From a virus, in the IMG/VR virus record IMGVR_UViG_3300027749_004509, positions 1-21,992 of that record: a stretch of DNA of 21,992 bases; one strand, written 5' to 3'. Numbering within the stretch: the first letter of the stretch is position 1; every line of letters starts with the position of its first letter. The notes beneath the pieces are model-generated. The model ran no database searches. It was given only the letters and a program-made list of their open reading frames with translations, and had not been told where the DNA came from. A program made the position numbers and the translations under genes. This document shows, one piece after another, positions 6,648 to 14,095 of the stretch.

Positions 6648-8090
6648 TTAGGTTATAATAATTTTTGACCCATCAGACTGTAACACAAAGAATCCGTTTG
6701 CTTGTAATAAGAATCTTGTTGGGTCCGTTGGGGTTGGTGTCATAGTGTGAGTAGGTGTAGGTGTTGGAGTTTTAGTACTTGTTACCGTTGGTGTTACTGT
6801 TTGTGTTGGTGTTACACTTGGTGTTGGGGTTACTGTTTGAGTAGGGGTGATTGTTGGTGTTGGGGTTGGCGGATTAAGGGGGTCAATCATCTCAACATAC
6901 AGTAGGTCATTTCCACCAATACTTTGAGTTAAATAATATGTTTCAGTTCCTGGGTCACTTCCTGTGAATCCACTCATTAAGACTCCATTTTCATAAACAT
7001 TAATATTATAATAAACTCCACCTGAAATACTAAACGTCATATAATCTCCCGCAATATTTGAGTTTAAGAAACCATTCCCACTTTGACCATTTGTTAACGG
7101 ATAAGCGAAATTAAATGAGGAACTAAAGTTGGTAACAATTGATGCCATTGAACATCCATCAGTATCGAAATTACTAATTAAAAAGTTTCTATATGGTGTC
7201 GGTGTAGGTGTTTTAGTTGGTGTTGGCGTCGGAGTTTTAGTGTTTGTCGGAGTAATCGTATGTGTTGGAGTTATAGTTGGTGTTGGAGTAATTGTTTCGG
7301 TGGGTGTTGGTGTGATGGTTGATGTTGGGGTTATAGTTGGCGTAACAGTTGGTGTTGGGGTTGGCGGATTAAGGGGGTCAAGGACCTCAACATATAATAA
7401 ATCATTTCCTCCAATACTTTGGGTTAAATAATAAGTTTCAGTATACGGAGGAACTCCTGTATAACCACTCATTAATATTCCGTTTTCATAAACATTAATA
7501 CTATAATTTAACCCTCCCGTTATACCAATACTTAAGGAATCCCCAACCGTATTTGTTGATAAGAATCCATTACCACTTTCTCCATTATTGATAGGGTACG
7601 TGATATTAAAAACTGAACTAAAACTAGACGATACGGATGTTACTGTGGACCCGTCAGTATCATAATTAACAATTAAAAAGTTTCTATATGGTGTTGGTGT
7701 TGGGGTCGGAGTAGTGGTTGTTGTAGGTGTTGGGGTTGGTGTCGGATAATAAACACTATAAGTAAAATCACACGTTAACGGTGTTGGCGTCGGAGTAGTA
7801 CTTGGGGTAATAGTAGTGGTTACCGTTGGCGTTGGTGTTGTTGTTACCGTTGGTGTTATAGTGGTGGTCACTGTTGGAGTAGTAGTTACCGTTGGTGTTA
7901 TAGTCGTAGTTACTGTTGGTGTTGGTGTGTTAGAAGGTGTTTGTGACGGTCTTGGAACTCTGTTTCTTTGTTCATCAACCTGTAACTTATAACCTGTAAA
8001 CGCCTTAACAGTGAAAATACCTTGTCCTGGAACATTTAACTTGCTACCCGCGAATAAATTACCTGATTTTTTTCTTAAATTCCTACCCAT
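6648..8090 (-). CDS. Thr/Pro-rich surface protein with two copies of a beta domain, 480 aa
   Basis: I place the start at ATG 8090 (MGRNLRKKSGNLFAGSKLN); an upstream start at 8123 would overlap terminase and lose the usual promoter position. The layout is: a basic, structured N-terminus (1-45), a Thr/Pro linker (50-135), domain copy A (about 135-243), a second Thr/Pro linker (244-298), domain copy B (about 300-408), a third linker (409-456), and a short C-terminal tag ending FLLQANGFFVLQSDGSKIIIT. The two domains share TPYRNFLI, DTDG, INVYENG(I/V)LMSG and SIGGNDLLYVE. The linkers resemble mucin-like or surface-exposed spacers. It is probably a fibre or decoration protein reaching out from the virion; the exact location is unknown. 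Confidence 0.75.
   Translation of the reverse strand: MGRNLRKKSGNLFAGSKLNVPGQGIFTVKAFTGYKLQVDEQRNRVPRPSQTPSNTPTPTVTTTITPTVTTTPTVTTTITPTVTTTPTPTVTTTITPSTTPTPTPLTCDFTYSVYYPTPTPTPTTTTTPTPTPTPYRNFLIVNYDTDGSTVTSVSSSFSSVFNITYPINNGESGNGFLSTNTVGDSLSIGITGGLNYSINVYENGILMSGYTGVPPYTETYYLTQSIGGNDLLYVEVLDPLNPPTPTPTVTPTITPTSTITPTPTETITPTPTITPTHTITPTNTKTPTPTPTKTPTPTPYRNFLISNFDTDGCSMASIVTNFSSSFNFAYPLTNGQSGNGFLNSNIAGDYMTFSISGGVYYNINVYENGVLMSGFTGSDPGTETYYLTQSIGGNDLLYVEMIDPLNPPTPTPTITPTQTVTPTPSVTPTQTVTPTVTSTKTPTPTPTHTMTPTPTDPTRFLLQANGFFVLQSDGSKIIIT
6867..7193 (-). repeat. Domain copy B of the intragenic duplication
   Basis: About 109 codons, from TPYRNFLISNFDTDG to YVEMIDPLNPP, repeat the domain at 7362-7688 with many substitutions but the same length. 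The 3' ends of the two units are nearly identical in DNA. Confidence 0.85.
7362..7688 (-). repeat. Domain copy A of the intragenic duplication
   Basis: This is the first copy of the same beta domain, from PYRNFLIVNYDTDG to YVEVLDPLNPP. Thr/Pro simple repeats flank both copies, which would make unequal crossing-over easy. Confidence 0.85.
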
Positions 8091-8093
8091 AAT

Positions 8094-8101
8094 TATAAAT
8101 A
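8094..8101 (-). promoter_or_regulatory. TATTTATA late-type motif before the 480-aa gene
   Basis: The sense strand reads TAATATTTATAATTATG, so the motif is only 3 bases before ATG 8090 and abuts the terminase stop. If it is a promoter, the transcript would be leaderless or begin inside the gene. It may instead act in read-through RNA. Confidence 0.4.
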
Positions 8102-9868
8102 TTAACGACCACCAAATAACCATCCGTATTTCGCATATTCCTCACGACCGACATTACTATTTGAAAATTGGTTGGTTCTTTCTGTCCCATAAGGTATTAC
8201 AGGATTGAATTCGATTTGTTTACTAGCGGAGTGGTTATTATTAACCGACCAAGAATCTAACATTGCCTTAGTGTGTTCAGTTACTTTAGTTAAATTACTA
8301 AAAGATGATTCGGCAACATATGTCGCCATAGCAACAGACATAATTAAATCGTCATGGTGACCCTTTTGATGGTCAGGTCTACCACTGATATAAATAAACG
8401 TATTCATTTCATTATAGAGTCTCGCACTATAGATTTTAAAATCATGCCTCATTACCTCTTCAAAGGACGCAATGATTTGAACTCGTTTATTGTTAAAATT
8501 TATTCCAGGAATTTTTTCTAATGCTTTAGGGTCGTACTTCCATTTGTTTGCACTATCCACACCGTCAACATAAAGATTCTTATATCCCATTTCCTGCATC
8601 TTTCTTGCAGTTGAAACTCCCATACCTCCTGTGATATCAATTACAACAAAACAAGAATACATATTAGCCCATTTATAACAAATTTCGGCCATTGTATCAG
8701 GTGGTAATTTACCAACGTATTCTGCAACTTGTTCTCTCGTATCAAAATCGATTATTTGGAATGAACTAAAATCCTCGCTATCACCACGACTGACATCGAC
8801 ACCCATAACATACTTGTGACCAATAACAGGTTCTTTCCATATCCATAAGGCGTTACCCATCATTTTGGTTTGTGGTTCAGTTAACATATTTTCACGAATC
8901 TTCTCCAATAATAATGAATCAAATACGTTATCACCTGAACCTAAAAAATTACACTCTAACTCTTGTGATACTTTTCTCTTATCGTATTTAAGTTTTTTAA
9001 CCATCCCCTCAAACCAAGATGAACAAGGTTTATAACCCTCGTCCATAATCTCTCTGAGTTTAGTATAGTCTCTATCATCAAATGAAATTCCACCCCAACT
9101 TACAATATTCTCTTTATCATATTCTTCTTTGTTTAACAAATAATGAATAATATTATCTGTCTTAACAAGATATAAATCTTTAGTATATCTTGGGTCTCTA
9201 TACCAAAACATTTCAGTGATTTTAAAATCGTTCATATTTCTTAATGCTTGGTCATAGATTTCGTAATAAATTGCATCATAACCATTCGGTGTTGAGACAA
9301 CAATTACTTTACCCCCTGTAGATAGGGACGCCATACATGCTGACCAAAAATCACTGTCGGCCTCGATAAAGGCCGCCTCATCAAATATTAATATTGTTGG
9401 TGTAAATCCACGTAAAGCATCCTTTGAGGTTGCCACCGCTTTAACTTCACATCCGTTAGTTAGTTTATAATGTTTTTGAGAGTTTTTATCAACTGAGAAC
9501 CCCGCATTAGTCCATGATGGCCATTGGTTAACAAACGCTTTAATTTTATTTGCCATCTCAAGTGAGGTGTCCAACTTGTTTGCAATAATTAGAATTTTCT
9601 CAGGTCGTTCTTTTTTGGCGAAAACTAATTTTTTTGATGCCCATCCTGCGGTTACAGTGGTAACCCCTGCCTGACGGTATTTTAATGCGATATTTTCATT
9701 ATAGTTCTCATAATCCTCTAACAATGAAATTTGGTCAGGGAATAATTCCAATGGAACGTATTTTGATACTGTGTTATCGTATGTTTGTAAGTATGTTCTT
9801 AACGCATAAGGTGTGTCCCTCATACATTTTACATACTCCATTAATAACTGTTCTTTTGTTAAAGTCAT
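8102..9868 (-). CDS. Terminase large subunit, T4 gp17-like
   Basis: This 588-residue DNA-packaging motor has an N-terminal ATPase and a C-terminal nuclease. In the ATPase, the P-loop region reads KYRQAGVTT (63-71) with no Lys at the usual GK(T/S) position. Walker B is TILIFDE (158-164), followed by the coupling motif VVSTPNG (190-196). The RNase H-like nuclease shows GVDVSRGDSEDFSSF with Asp358, VVIDITGG with Asp411, and HHDDLIMS with Asp506/Asp507. Length and domain order match gp17. A terminator lies upstream of the gene and a TATTTATA motif 13 bases before its ATG. No small terminase gene is recognisable in the window. Confidence 0.95.
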   Translation of the reverse strand: MTLTKEQLLMEYVKCMRDTPYALRTYLQTYDNTVSKYVPLELFPDQISLLEDYENYNENIALKYRQAGVTTVTAGWASKKLVFAKKERPEKILIIANKLDTSLEMANKIKAFVNQWPSWTNAGFSVDKNSQKHYKLTNGCEVKAVATSKDALRGFTPTILIFDEAAFIEADSDFWSACMASLSTGGKVIVVSTPNGYDAIYYEIYDQALRNMNDFKITEMFWYRDPRYTKDLYLVKTDNIIHYLLNKEEYDKENIVSWGGISFDDRDYTKLREIMDEGYKPCSSWFEGMVKKLKYDKRKVSQELECNFLGSGDNVFDSLLLEKIRENMLTEPQTKMMGNALWIWKEPVIGHKYVMGVDVSRGDSEDFSSFQIIDFDTREQVAEYVGKLPPDTMAEICYKWANMYSCFVVIDITGGMGVSTARKMQEMGYKNLYVDGVDSANKWKYDPKALEKIPGINFNNKRVQIIASFEEVMRHDFKIYSARLYNEMNTFIYISGRPDHQKGHHDDLIMSVAMATYVAESSFSNLTKVTEHTKAMLDSWSVNNNHSASKQIEFNPVIPYGTERTNQFSNSNVGREEYAKYGWLFGGR

Positions 9869-9881
9869 AAAACCATTTTTA

Positions 9882-9889
9882 TATAAATA
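9882..9889 (-). promoter_or_regulatory. TATTTATA late-type motif before terminase
   Basis: The sense strand reads GATATTTATATAAAAATGG, with the motif exactly 13 bases before ATG 9868. It lies just after the terminator that closes the upstream four-gene unit. Confidence 0.65.
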
Positions 9890-9892
9890 TCA

Positions 9893-9924
9893 AAACCCCC
9901 ATTTAAATTAATAAATGAGGGTTT
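9893..9924 (-). terminator. Rho-independent terminator closing the four-gene unit
   Basis: A 12-bp stem with one mismatch (AAACCCTCATTT against AAATGGGGGTTT, minus strand) and an 8-base loop is followed by TTTTGATATTT. It lies 20 bases after the stop of the 446-aa gene and just before the terminase promoter motif. Confidence 0.75.
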
Positions 9925-9944
9925 ATATAAATCTAATCTTTATT

Positions 9945-11285
9945 TTATAAACCTAAAGAAGATAAATCAATGTCATCTAAGTCATCTTCATCATCGTCAT
10001 TAGACATACTATCTTCGTAATCTTGTTTCTTCAAATCCTTAACAATTTCATCAACCATTCTTTGGATAAATTGAGTCCCTTGAGGGTCACCATTTAAAAT
10101 CAATTTTGCAACTCTAAAAAATTCTTTAGCGTCCAATTTAGAGAATCTCATGAAAAGGTAATGTTGGATATGTTTCATGTCATCTTCGAATAATTCCATC
10201 GGATATGTTGCGACAAATTTCTCCCAAAATACAGGACCTAATCTTGAATCCCAAATCTCCGCAGGTAATGTGTCTTCAGCATTCATAACCAATTCTTGTT
10301 GTTTTGGGTCATCAGGTAAACCATGTGTACCAAATACCTCATAAACACCTTTTACTAATTCGTGAATAAGTAATGGGAATGTTGCCGCTCTTGCTTTAAC
10401 TGTTGGTGGGTCAGTTTCTTCATCAACCTCACTTTGACCCATTTGTCCACCACCTGAACCTGCCATACCTTCCATATCAGGATATATCCAATACATGTGT
10501 TCCATTAATGATTGTGTTACACCGTAAAGGTTTAACAATTGTGGGTCTAATCTATTTAATTCTTCACCAACCAAAACATACATATGACCACCTTTAAACG
10601 CCGCCCCTTGTATTAATGAGTTAATGAATCTTCTTTTTGCTTTTTCTAAATTGAATTGTTCAAACGCATCTGCAAAATTTAACAAATCTTCAGTGTGTTC
10701 TTCCGCCTCTTTAAACGCATCTTCAACTTCATCTTCTTCAGGTTCTTGAGGTTCTGTTCTCATACCTTCAGCGGCGCCCATACCACCATGAACCAATTTA
10801 GCATCAAACTGTAACGCTCCCTTAGGAATTCCAAGTTCTTTCTTAACTAAATCAATCGCTAAATTTTCAAGGTATTCTTTGTTTTGACTTTCTATTCTTG
10901 AGATTTGTTGTAAACCTCCCATAGCCATACCCATAAGGTTCATTAAAGGATTTCTACCTTGTAATGGAGCGGTATTACCTAAATAACGTCTAACCTTGTC
11001 TACAGAGTCTTTAAATCGTTTTGATGAGACAACCTCAATAAAGTCTTTATCTCCACCTGGTATCGCAGGATGTTCGTGATATGGAGTTTCTTTTGAAGTA
11101 ATTTTTCTTTCAATCCCAGGTTCCATTCTTTCGGGTCCTTCGTAATCAATCGGTGCCTCTTTTAAACTTGATTTAATTTCAGTTAAAAGAGAACGTTCTC
11201 TATTTGTTAAACCTTCAGATAAAGATTTTCTCTCTAACTGTCTTTTGGTTCTTAGTATTTTTTCCATTTTTAAATTCAGGCCCAT
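9945..11285 (-). CDS. Uncharacterised conserved-type phage protein, 446 aa
   Basis: I do not recognise a named family. The protein is 446 residues. It has a helical N-terminus rich in Arg and Lys, a Gly/Met-rich segment near 105-125 (NPLMNLMGMAMGGLQQ), an acidic stretch near 180-200, and a well-ordered central region with FNLEKAKRRFINSLIQGAAFKGG. Then come a Gly-rich loop, aromatic helices (LGPVFWEKFVATYPMELFEDD) and an extremely acidic tail (SNDDDEDDLDDIDLSSLGL). The ordered core with charged ends suits a virion-internal or assembly protein. ATG 11285 is one base from the preceding stop; an in-frame ATG at 11267 (MEKILRTKRQLERK) is an equally good start. It is the last gene of a tight four-gene unit upstream of terminase. 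Confidence 0.75.
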   Translation of the reverse strand: MGLNLKMEKILRTKRQLERKSLSEGLTNRERSLLTEIKSSLKEAPIDYEGPERMEPGIERKITSKETPYHEHPAIPGGDKDFIEVVSSKRFKDSVDKVRRYLGNTAPLQGRNPLMNLMGMAMGGLQQISRIESQNKEYLENLAIDLVKKELGIPKGALQFDAKLVHGGMGAAEGMRTEPQEPEEDEVEDAFKEAEEHTEDLLNFADAFEQFNLEKAKRRFINSLIQGAAFKGGHMYVLVGEELNRLDPQLLNLYGVTQSLMEHMYWIYPDMEGMAGSGGGQMGQSEVDEETDPPTVKARAATFPLLIHELVKGVYEVFGTHGLPDDPKQQELVMNAEDTLPAEIWDSRLGPVFWEKFVATYPMELFEDDMKHIQHYLFMRFSKLDAKEFFRVAKLILNGDPQGTQFIQRMVDEIVKDLKKQDYEDSMSNDDDEDDLDDIDLSSLGL

Positions 11286-11286
11286 A

Positions 11287-12267
11287 TTATTTTAATTTAA
11301 TTCCTATTGATTTAAATGATAACCAACTTGGTAATTTTCCTTTAGACGCCTTAGGTGCCTTAGCAGGACCTGGTTTAGGACTATAAGGTGTTCCAGGTTT
11401 AGTTGGTTTCGTTATTGGTTCTTTTGTTTTTGGTTTAGGAGGTGCGACCTCTTGTTCGTCAACTTCGTGTTTGTGGGCCTTTGGAGCCTTTGCAGGACCT
11501 GGCTTAGGACTATAAGGAGTTCCACGTTCTTTCTCTTTTGTTTTTTCCTTTTCCTTAGTTCTTTCTTTTTCCTTAGTTCCTTGTTCAGACACTAAAGATA
11601 AGAAATCTTTTTTAGACATCTTAGGCGTAATGTGCTTTTCAACCAACTTCATGATTTTTCTTTCAAGTTCACTTTCACCCATACTACCAATACTTGGTGA
11701 GATTTGGTTTAGGTTCTTTTTCGTTAAACCTGCGGCGGTACTTGCGATTTTTTTATAATAGTCTCCCATATCAAATGTTTCTTTTGTTTCTTTTTTATTT
11801 TCAGGTATTTTTTTAAAATTTGTTTTCTCGGCAAATTCTTCCGCCATTTTACACCATTTTTTTTGTTCTTTGGTTTTACCATCACCACATTTTGCGAAAA
11901 AATATTTTTGTTGTTTTTTTGATTCAAACTTTTCTTGGAGTTCTTTATCTTCCATCATCCCCATACCATCGGCGCTTGCGTCAGGGTCATTAACAACATT
12001 TAATGTCGAACCTTCTTCCATTGGAGTTACGGTAACTGTATTATCTGATGGATTCTTCTTAACCGCATAACCTTTACCACTTGGGTTATCAGGAATTGTT
12101 CCACCATTTGGGCCAACCTTATAACCTGGTTTAGGTGGTAGTGGGGTTACTTGTTCAGATAATCTACTATGTAACGCATTTATTTGTCCCTCATTCAAAT
12201 CAGAAAGAAGCGAACCACTAAATCCGTGGTTAATTAATTGAAGTATTTTTCTATTATTAGTTTTCAT
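11287..12267 (-). CDS. Lys/Pro-rich repeat-containing protein, 326 aa
   Basis: The family is unknown. The protein starts MKTNNRKILQLINHGFSGSLLSDL, followed by a Pro/Gly segment, then a compact charged region with two Cys (KYFFAKCGDGKTKEQKKWCKM). A helical part near 190-225 precedes a low-complexity C-terminus of (T)KEKER units. The unit GTPYSPKPGPAKAPKA occurs twice near the end. The basic, proline-rich tail could bind DNA or act as a flexible internal segment; this is inference from composition. It overlaps the upstream 136-aa gene by 11 bases and is one base from the downstream gene, so the unit is very likely cotranscribed and translationally coupled. Confidence 0.72.
   Translation of the reverse strand: MKTNNRKILQLINHGFSGSLLSDLNEGQINALHSRLSEQVTPLPPKPGYKVGPNGGTIPDNPSGKGYAVKKNPSDNTVTVTPMEEGSTLNVVNDPDASADGMGMMEDKELQEKFESKKQQKYFFAKCGDGKTKEQKKWCKMAEEFAEKTNFKKIPENKKETKETFDMGDYYKKIASTAAGLTKKNLNQISPSIGSMGESELERKIMKLVEKHITPKMSKKDFLSLVSEQGTKEKERTKEKEKTKEKERGTPYSPKPGPAKAPKAHKHEVDEQEVAPPKPKTKEPITKPTKPGTPYSPKPGPAKAPKASKGKLPSWLSFKSIGIKLK
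11336..11527 (-). repeat. Two direct repeats encoding GTPYSPKPGPAKAPKA
   Basis: Related segments of about 50 bases near 11347-11396 and 11477-11526 encode the same 16-residue proline-rich unit in the 326-aa protein. They differ by several silent changes, so the peptide rather than the DNA seems to be kept. Confidence 0.8.
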
Positions 12268-12667
12268 AAACTACTTTTTTTTCGAATTCAAGAACTATGT
12301 CCCTTTCATACAATTTATTTTTAACCGATTCCTCAGTTTCTCCGAATCTAAATACTAATCTTTTGTTTACCTCAAAATTAGTAGTTTCGGTTTCGTTCTC
12401 CCAAGATAAGGCAATAACTCCATCAATTGCGTCTATCATTGAAAAATAATCCGAATTTTGTATTACCGATAAAGTTATTTCATCGTTTTTCAAAACCCCA
12501 ACTTTATTTATGTGTTCCAAATCAGGTGGTAATGGGTATCCGTTAGACGGTTTAGATTCCCAGGAATCTCCCCAAATACTTTCCAATCCTATAGAGAAGA
12601 TAAATTCGTAAATATTATCTCCTTTATAGTTTGGACCTAATTCGTTTACATAAATTAAATAACTCAT
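12257..12667 (-). CDS. Uncharacterised protein, 136 aa
   Basis: The 136-residue protein starts MSYLIYVNELGPNYKGDNIYEFIFS. It looks like a compact alpha/beta fold: IWGDSWESKPSNGYPLPPD in a loop, strands such as EITLSVIQNS and VIALSWENE, and a C-terminal helix (EESVKNKLYERDIVLEFEKK). It is acidic and soluble, without a signal peptide, and no catalytic motif is visible. Its ATG overlaps the stop of the upstream 449-aa gene by 4 bases (ATGA), and its end overlaps the next gene by 11 bases. That makes it part of the four-gene unit read toward terminase. Its function is unknown. Confidence 0.75.
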   Translation of the reverse strand: MSYLIYVNELGPNYKGDNIYEFIFSIGLESIWGDSWESKPSNGYPLPPDLEHINKVGVLKNDEITLSVIQNSDYFSMIDAIDGVIALSWENETETTNFEVNKRLVFRFGETEESVKNKLYERDIVLEFEKKVVYEN

Positions 12668-14013
12668 AGAATACTACCTTTAGGTGTAACTCTAAGTGTT
12701 TTATTGTTATATTCAAATACTAAGTTACTATTTTTATTCTTACCTAAAAGTTTTGCCTTTGGGTATTTTGTAATAATTTTAGTTGATGAAATTTCTTGTG
12801 AAACACTTTCAGATAAACTTTTAATTCTTTGAGCTGTTTTTTTGTTTTTATCCGACTCAGTTAATTGTTTTTTCTTTTTTTCTTCAGTTAAAACTCTTTC
12901 TCTTTCGTCAATTTTAAAATATTTTTTTAAGATGTTATCCACTTTAGATTCTGAGAACATTCCCTCAATCATTTCTTCCATACGAATTGCATGGTCGTCA
13001 GATAGTCTATGGTCATCTCCGCTTTTTCTAATTTTTCTAGCTCCTCTTGGATTGTGTCTTGGGTATTCTTCAATATCTTCTTGTTCGTCCATATCAAATA
13101 TGTCTTTAACAAACGCCTCAGGGTCCTCAATATCACTATCATGTCCTGTAAAATCCTCAGCCATTTCTCCATCAGGTGATGCTGGTGGTTCGGTTTCCAT
13201 TCCTTCTTCACCCATTCCTTCTTCACCCATTCCTTCTTCACCCATTCCTTCTTCTTCACCGTCAAATTTAGATATAATTTCTTCTTTGTCTTCTTCTTCT
13301 AACGAATTTAAATCAAGTGCTGATAACACAGAATTAATCACGTATTTAGTATCGTTAGATGTCATTTTGTTTTCCTCATCAGATGAAAAAACTCTTAGTT
13401 TTTGAGCCAATTTACCTGTTAATTTTTGAATGGTTTTTAATGTTACAGGTTCATCTTCTTGACCTTCCTCGTCACCCATGTCGTCTTCCATTCCCATGTC
13501 GTCTTCCATTCCCATATCGCCTTCAGGAGATGGTGTGGGAGCTGGTGATGGTGCGGGGGCAGGTGCGGGAGCAGGTGCGGGAGCAGGTGCGGGAGCAGGT
13601 GCGGGTGCCGCTTGTTCGTCAGTAGGCATTTTTAAATAATATTTCTCCTCATTATTCTCATTTTCATTAAATAATGATAAGTTTTTACCATATCCTTCAG
13701 ATACATTAATTTCTTTAATAATTAAATTTAACCTTTTTAACGCTTGAGAGTATGATGAATAATATTTTCTATTTTTCATAGGGTCAAGATACTCTTGAGT
13801 CGACTCATTAATACCTTTTTTAATTACGTATCCGTTTTTTTCTTTAACGATATTATAGGTGTTGCCATCAGACAATACTTTTTTAAATTCGTTAGATTTA
13901 TCTTCATTAATAGGTTGAGGAATATTTTCATTATATCTTGATATCTCAATCATACGTTTAATCTTATCCATACCTTGTAGTTTTTCACTACCAATCGGTT
14001 TTAAATTTCCCAT
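12664..14013 (-). CDS. Acidic protein with Ala-Pro and Met-Gly-Glu-Glu-Gly repeats, 449 aa
   Basis: The family is unknown. The layout is: an ordered N-terminus (about 1-130) with KVLSDGNTYNIVKEKNGYVIKKG and YYSSYSQALKRLNLIIKEIN, an Ala-Pro stretch of about 25 residues, acidic MGMEDD units, a helical part (VTLKTIQKLTGKLAQKLRVF), tandem MGEEG repeats, an acidic region, and a basic C-terminus (KTLRVTPKGSIL). The alternation of acidic and basic segments recalls the scaffold-like gene at 1-1244, but the sequences differ. It opens the four-gene unit behind a TATTTATA motif 30 bases before the ATG. A structural or assembly role is likely from context; nothing catalytic is seen. Confidence 0.75.
   Translation of the reverse strand: MGNLKPIGSEKLQGMDKIKRMIEISRYNENIPQPINEDKSNEFKKVLSDGNTYNIVKEKNGYVIKKGINESTQEYLDPMKNRKYYSSYSQALKRLNLIIKEINVSEGYGKNLSLFNENENNEEKYYLKMPTDEQAAPAPAPAPAPAPAPAPAPAPSPAPTPSPEGDMGMEDDMGMEDDMGDEEGQEDEPVTLKTIQKLTGKLAQKLRVFSSDEENKMTSNDTKYVINSVLSALDLNSLEEEDKEEIISKFDGEEEGMGEEGMGEEGMGEEGMETEPPASPDGEMAEDFTGHDSDIEDPEAFVKDIFDMDEQEDIEEYPRHNPRGARKIRKSGDDHRLSDDHAIRMEEMIEGMFSESKVDNILKKYFKIDERERVLTEEKKKKQLTESDKNKKTAQRIKSLSESVSQEISSTKIITKYPKAKLLGKNKNSNLVFEYNNKTLRVTPKGSIL
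13197..13256 (-). repeat. 15-bp tandem repeat encoding MGEEG
   Basis: Four successive units of ccattccttcttcac encode MGEEG in tandem on the minus strand. Three units are exact and the last is altered. Confidence 0.9.
13540..13610 (-). repeat. 12-bp tandem repeat encoding Ala-Pro
   Basis: The unit aggtgcgggagc is repeated from 13561 to about 13604, with related sequence before it. It encodes APAP units on the minus strand. The tract is GC-rich against a strongly AT-rich background. Confidence 0.9.
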
Positions 14014-14043
14014 TTTGATGTTTTTTTTTTAAATTATTTTATA

Positions 14044-14051
14044 TATAAATA
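14044..14051 (-). promoter_or_regulatory. TATTTATA late-type motif before the four-gene unit
   Basis: The sense strand reads ATATATTTATATATAAAAT, with the motif 30 bases before ATG 14013. A T-rich leader with an A9-type run precedes the start. No terminator is visible in the rest of the 82-base gap. Confidence 0.55.
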
Positions 14052-14095
14052 TATCGATTAACACAATTCGTACGTCATTAGTTTTAAAAATAAGG

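Noticed and set aside
7129-7431. Plus-strand frame rich in Val-Gly repeats
   Set aside because: It is the antisense image of the Thr/Pro linkers of the 480-aa gene; it has no initiation context of its own.
8091-8123. Upstream start giving 11 extra residues to the 480-aa protein
   Set aside because: It would overlap terminase and place the TATTTATA motif inside the gene; ATG 8090 fits better.
8389-8396. TATTTATA (minus) inside the terminase gene
   Set aside because: It encodes part of FIYISG and no start codon of a plausible gene follows; likely chance.
12842-13405. Plus-strand Ser-rich frame of 187 codons
   Set aside because: It is antisense to the acidic 449-aa gene; GAA/GAT-rich coding DNA gives Ser/Phe-rich antisense frames.
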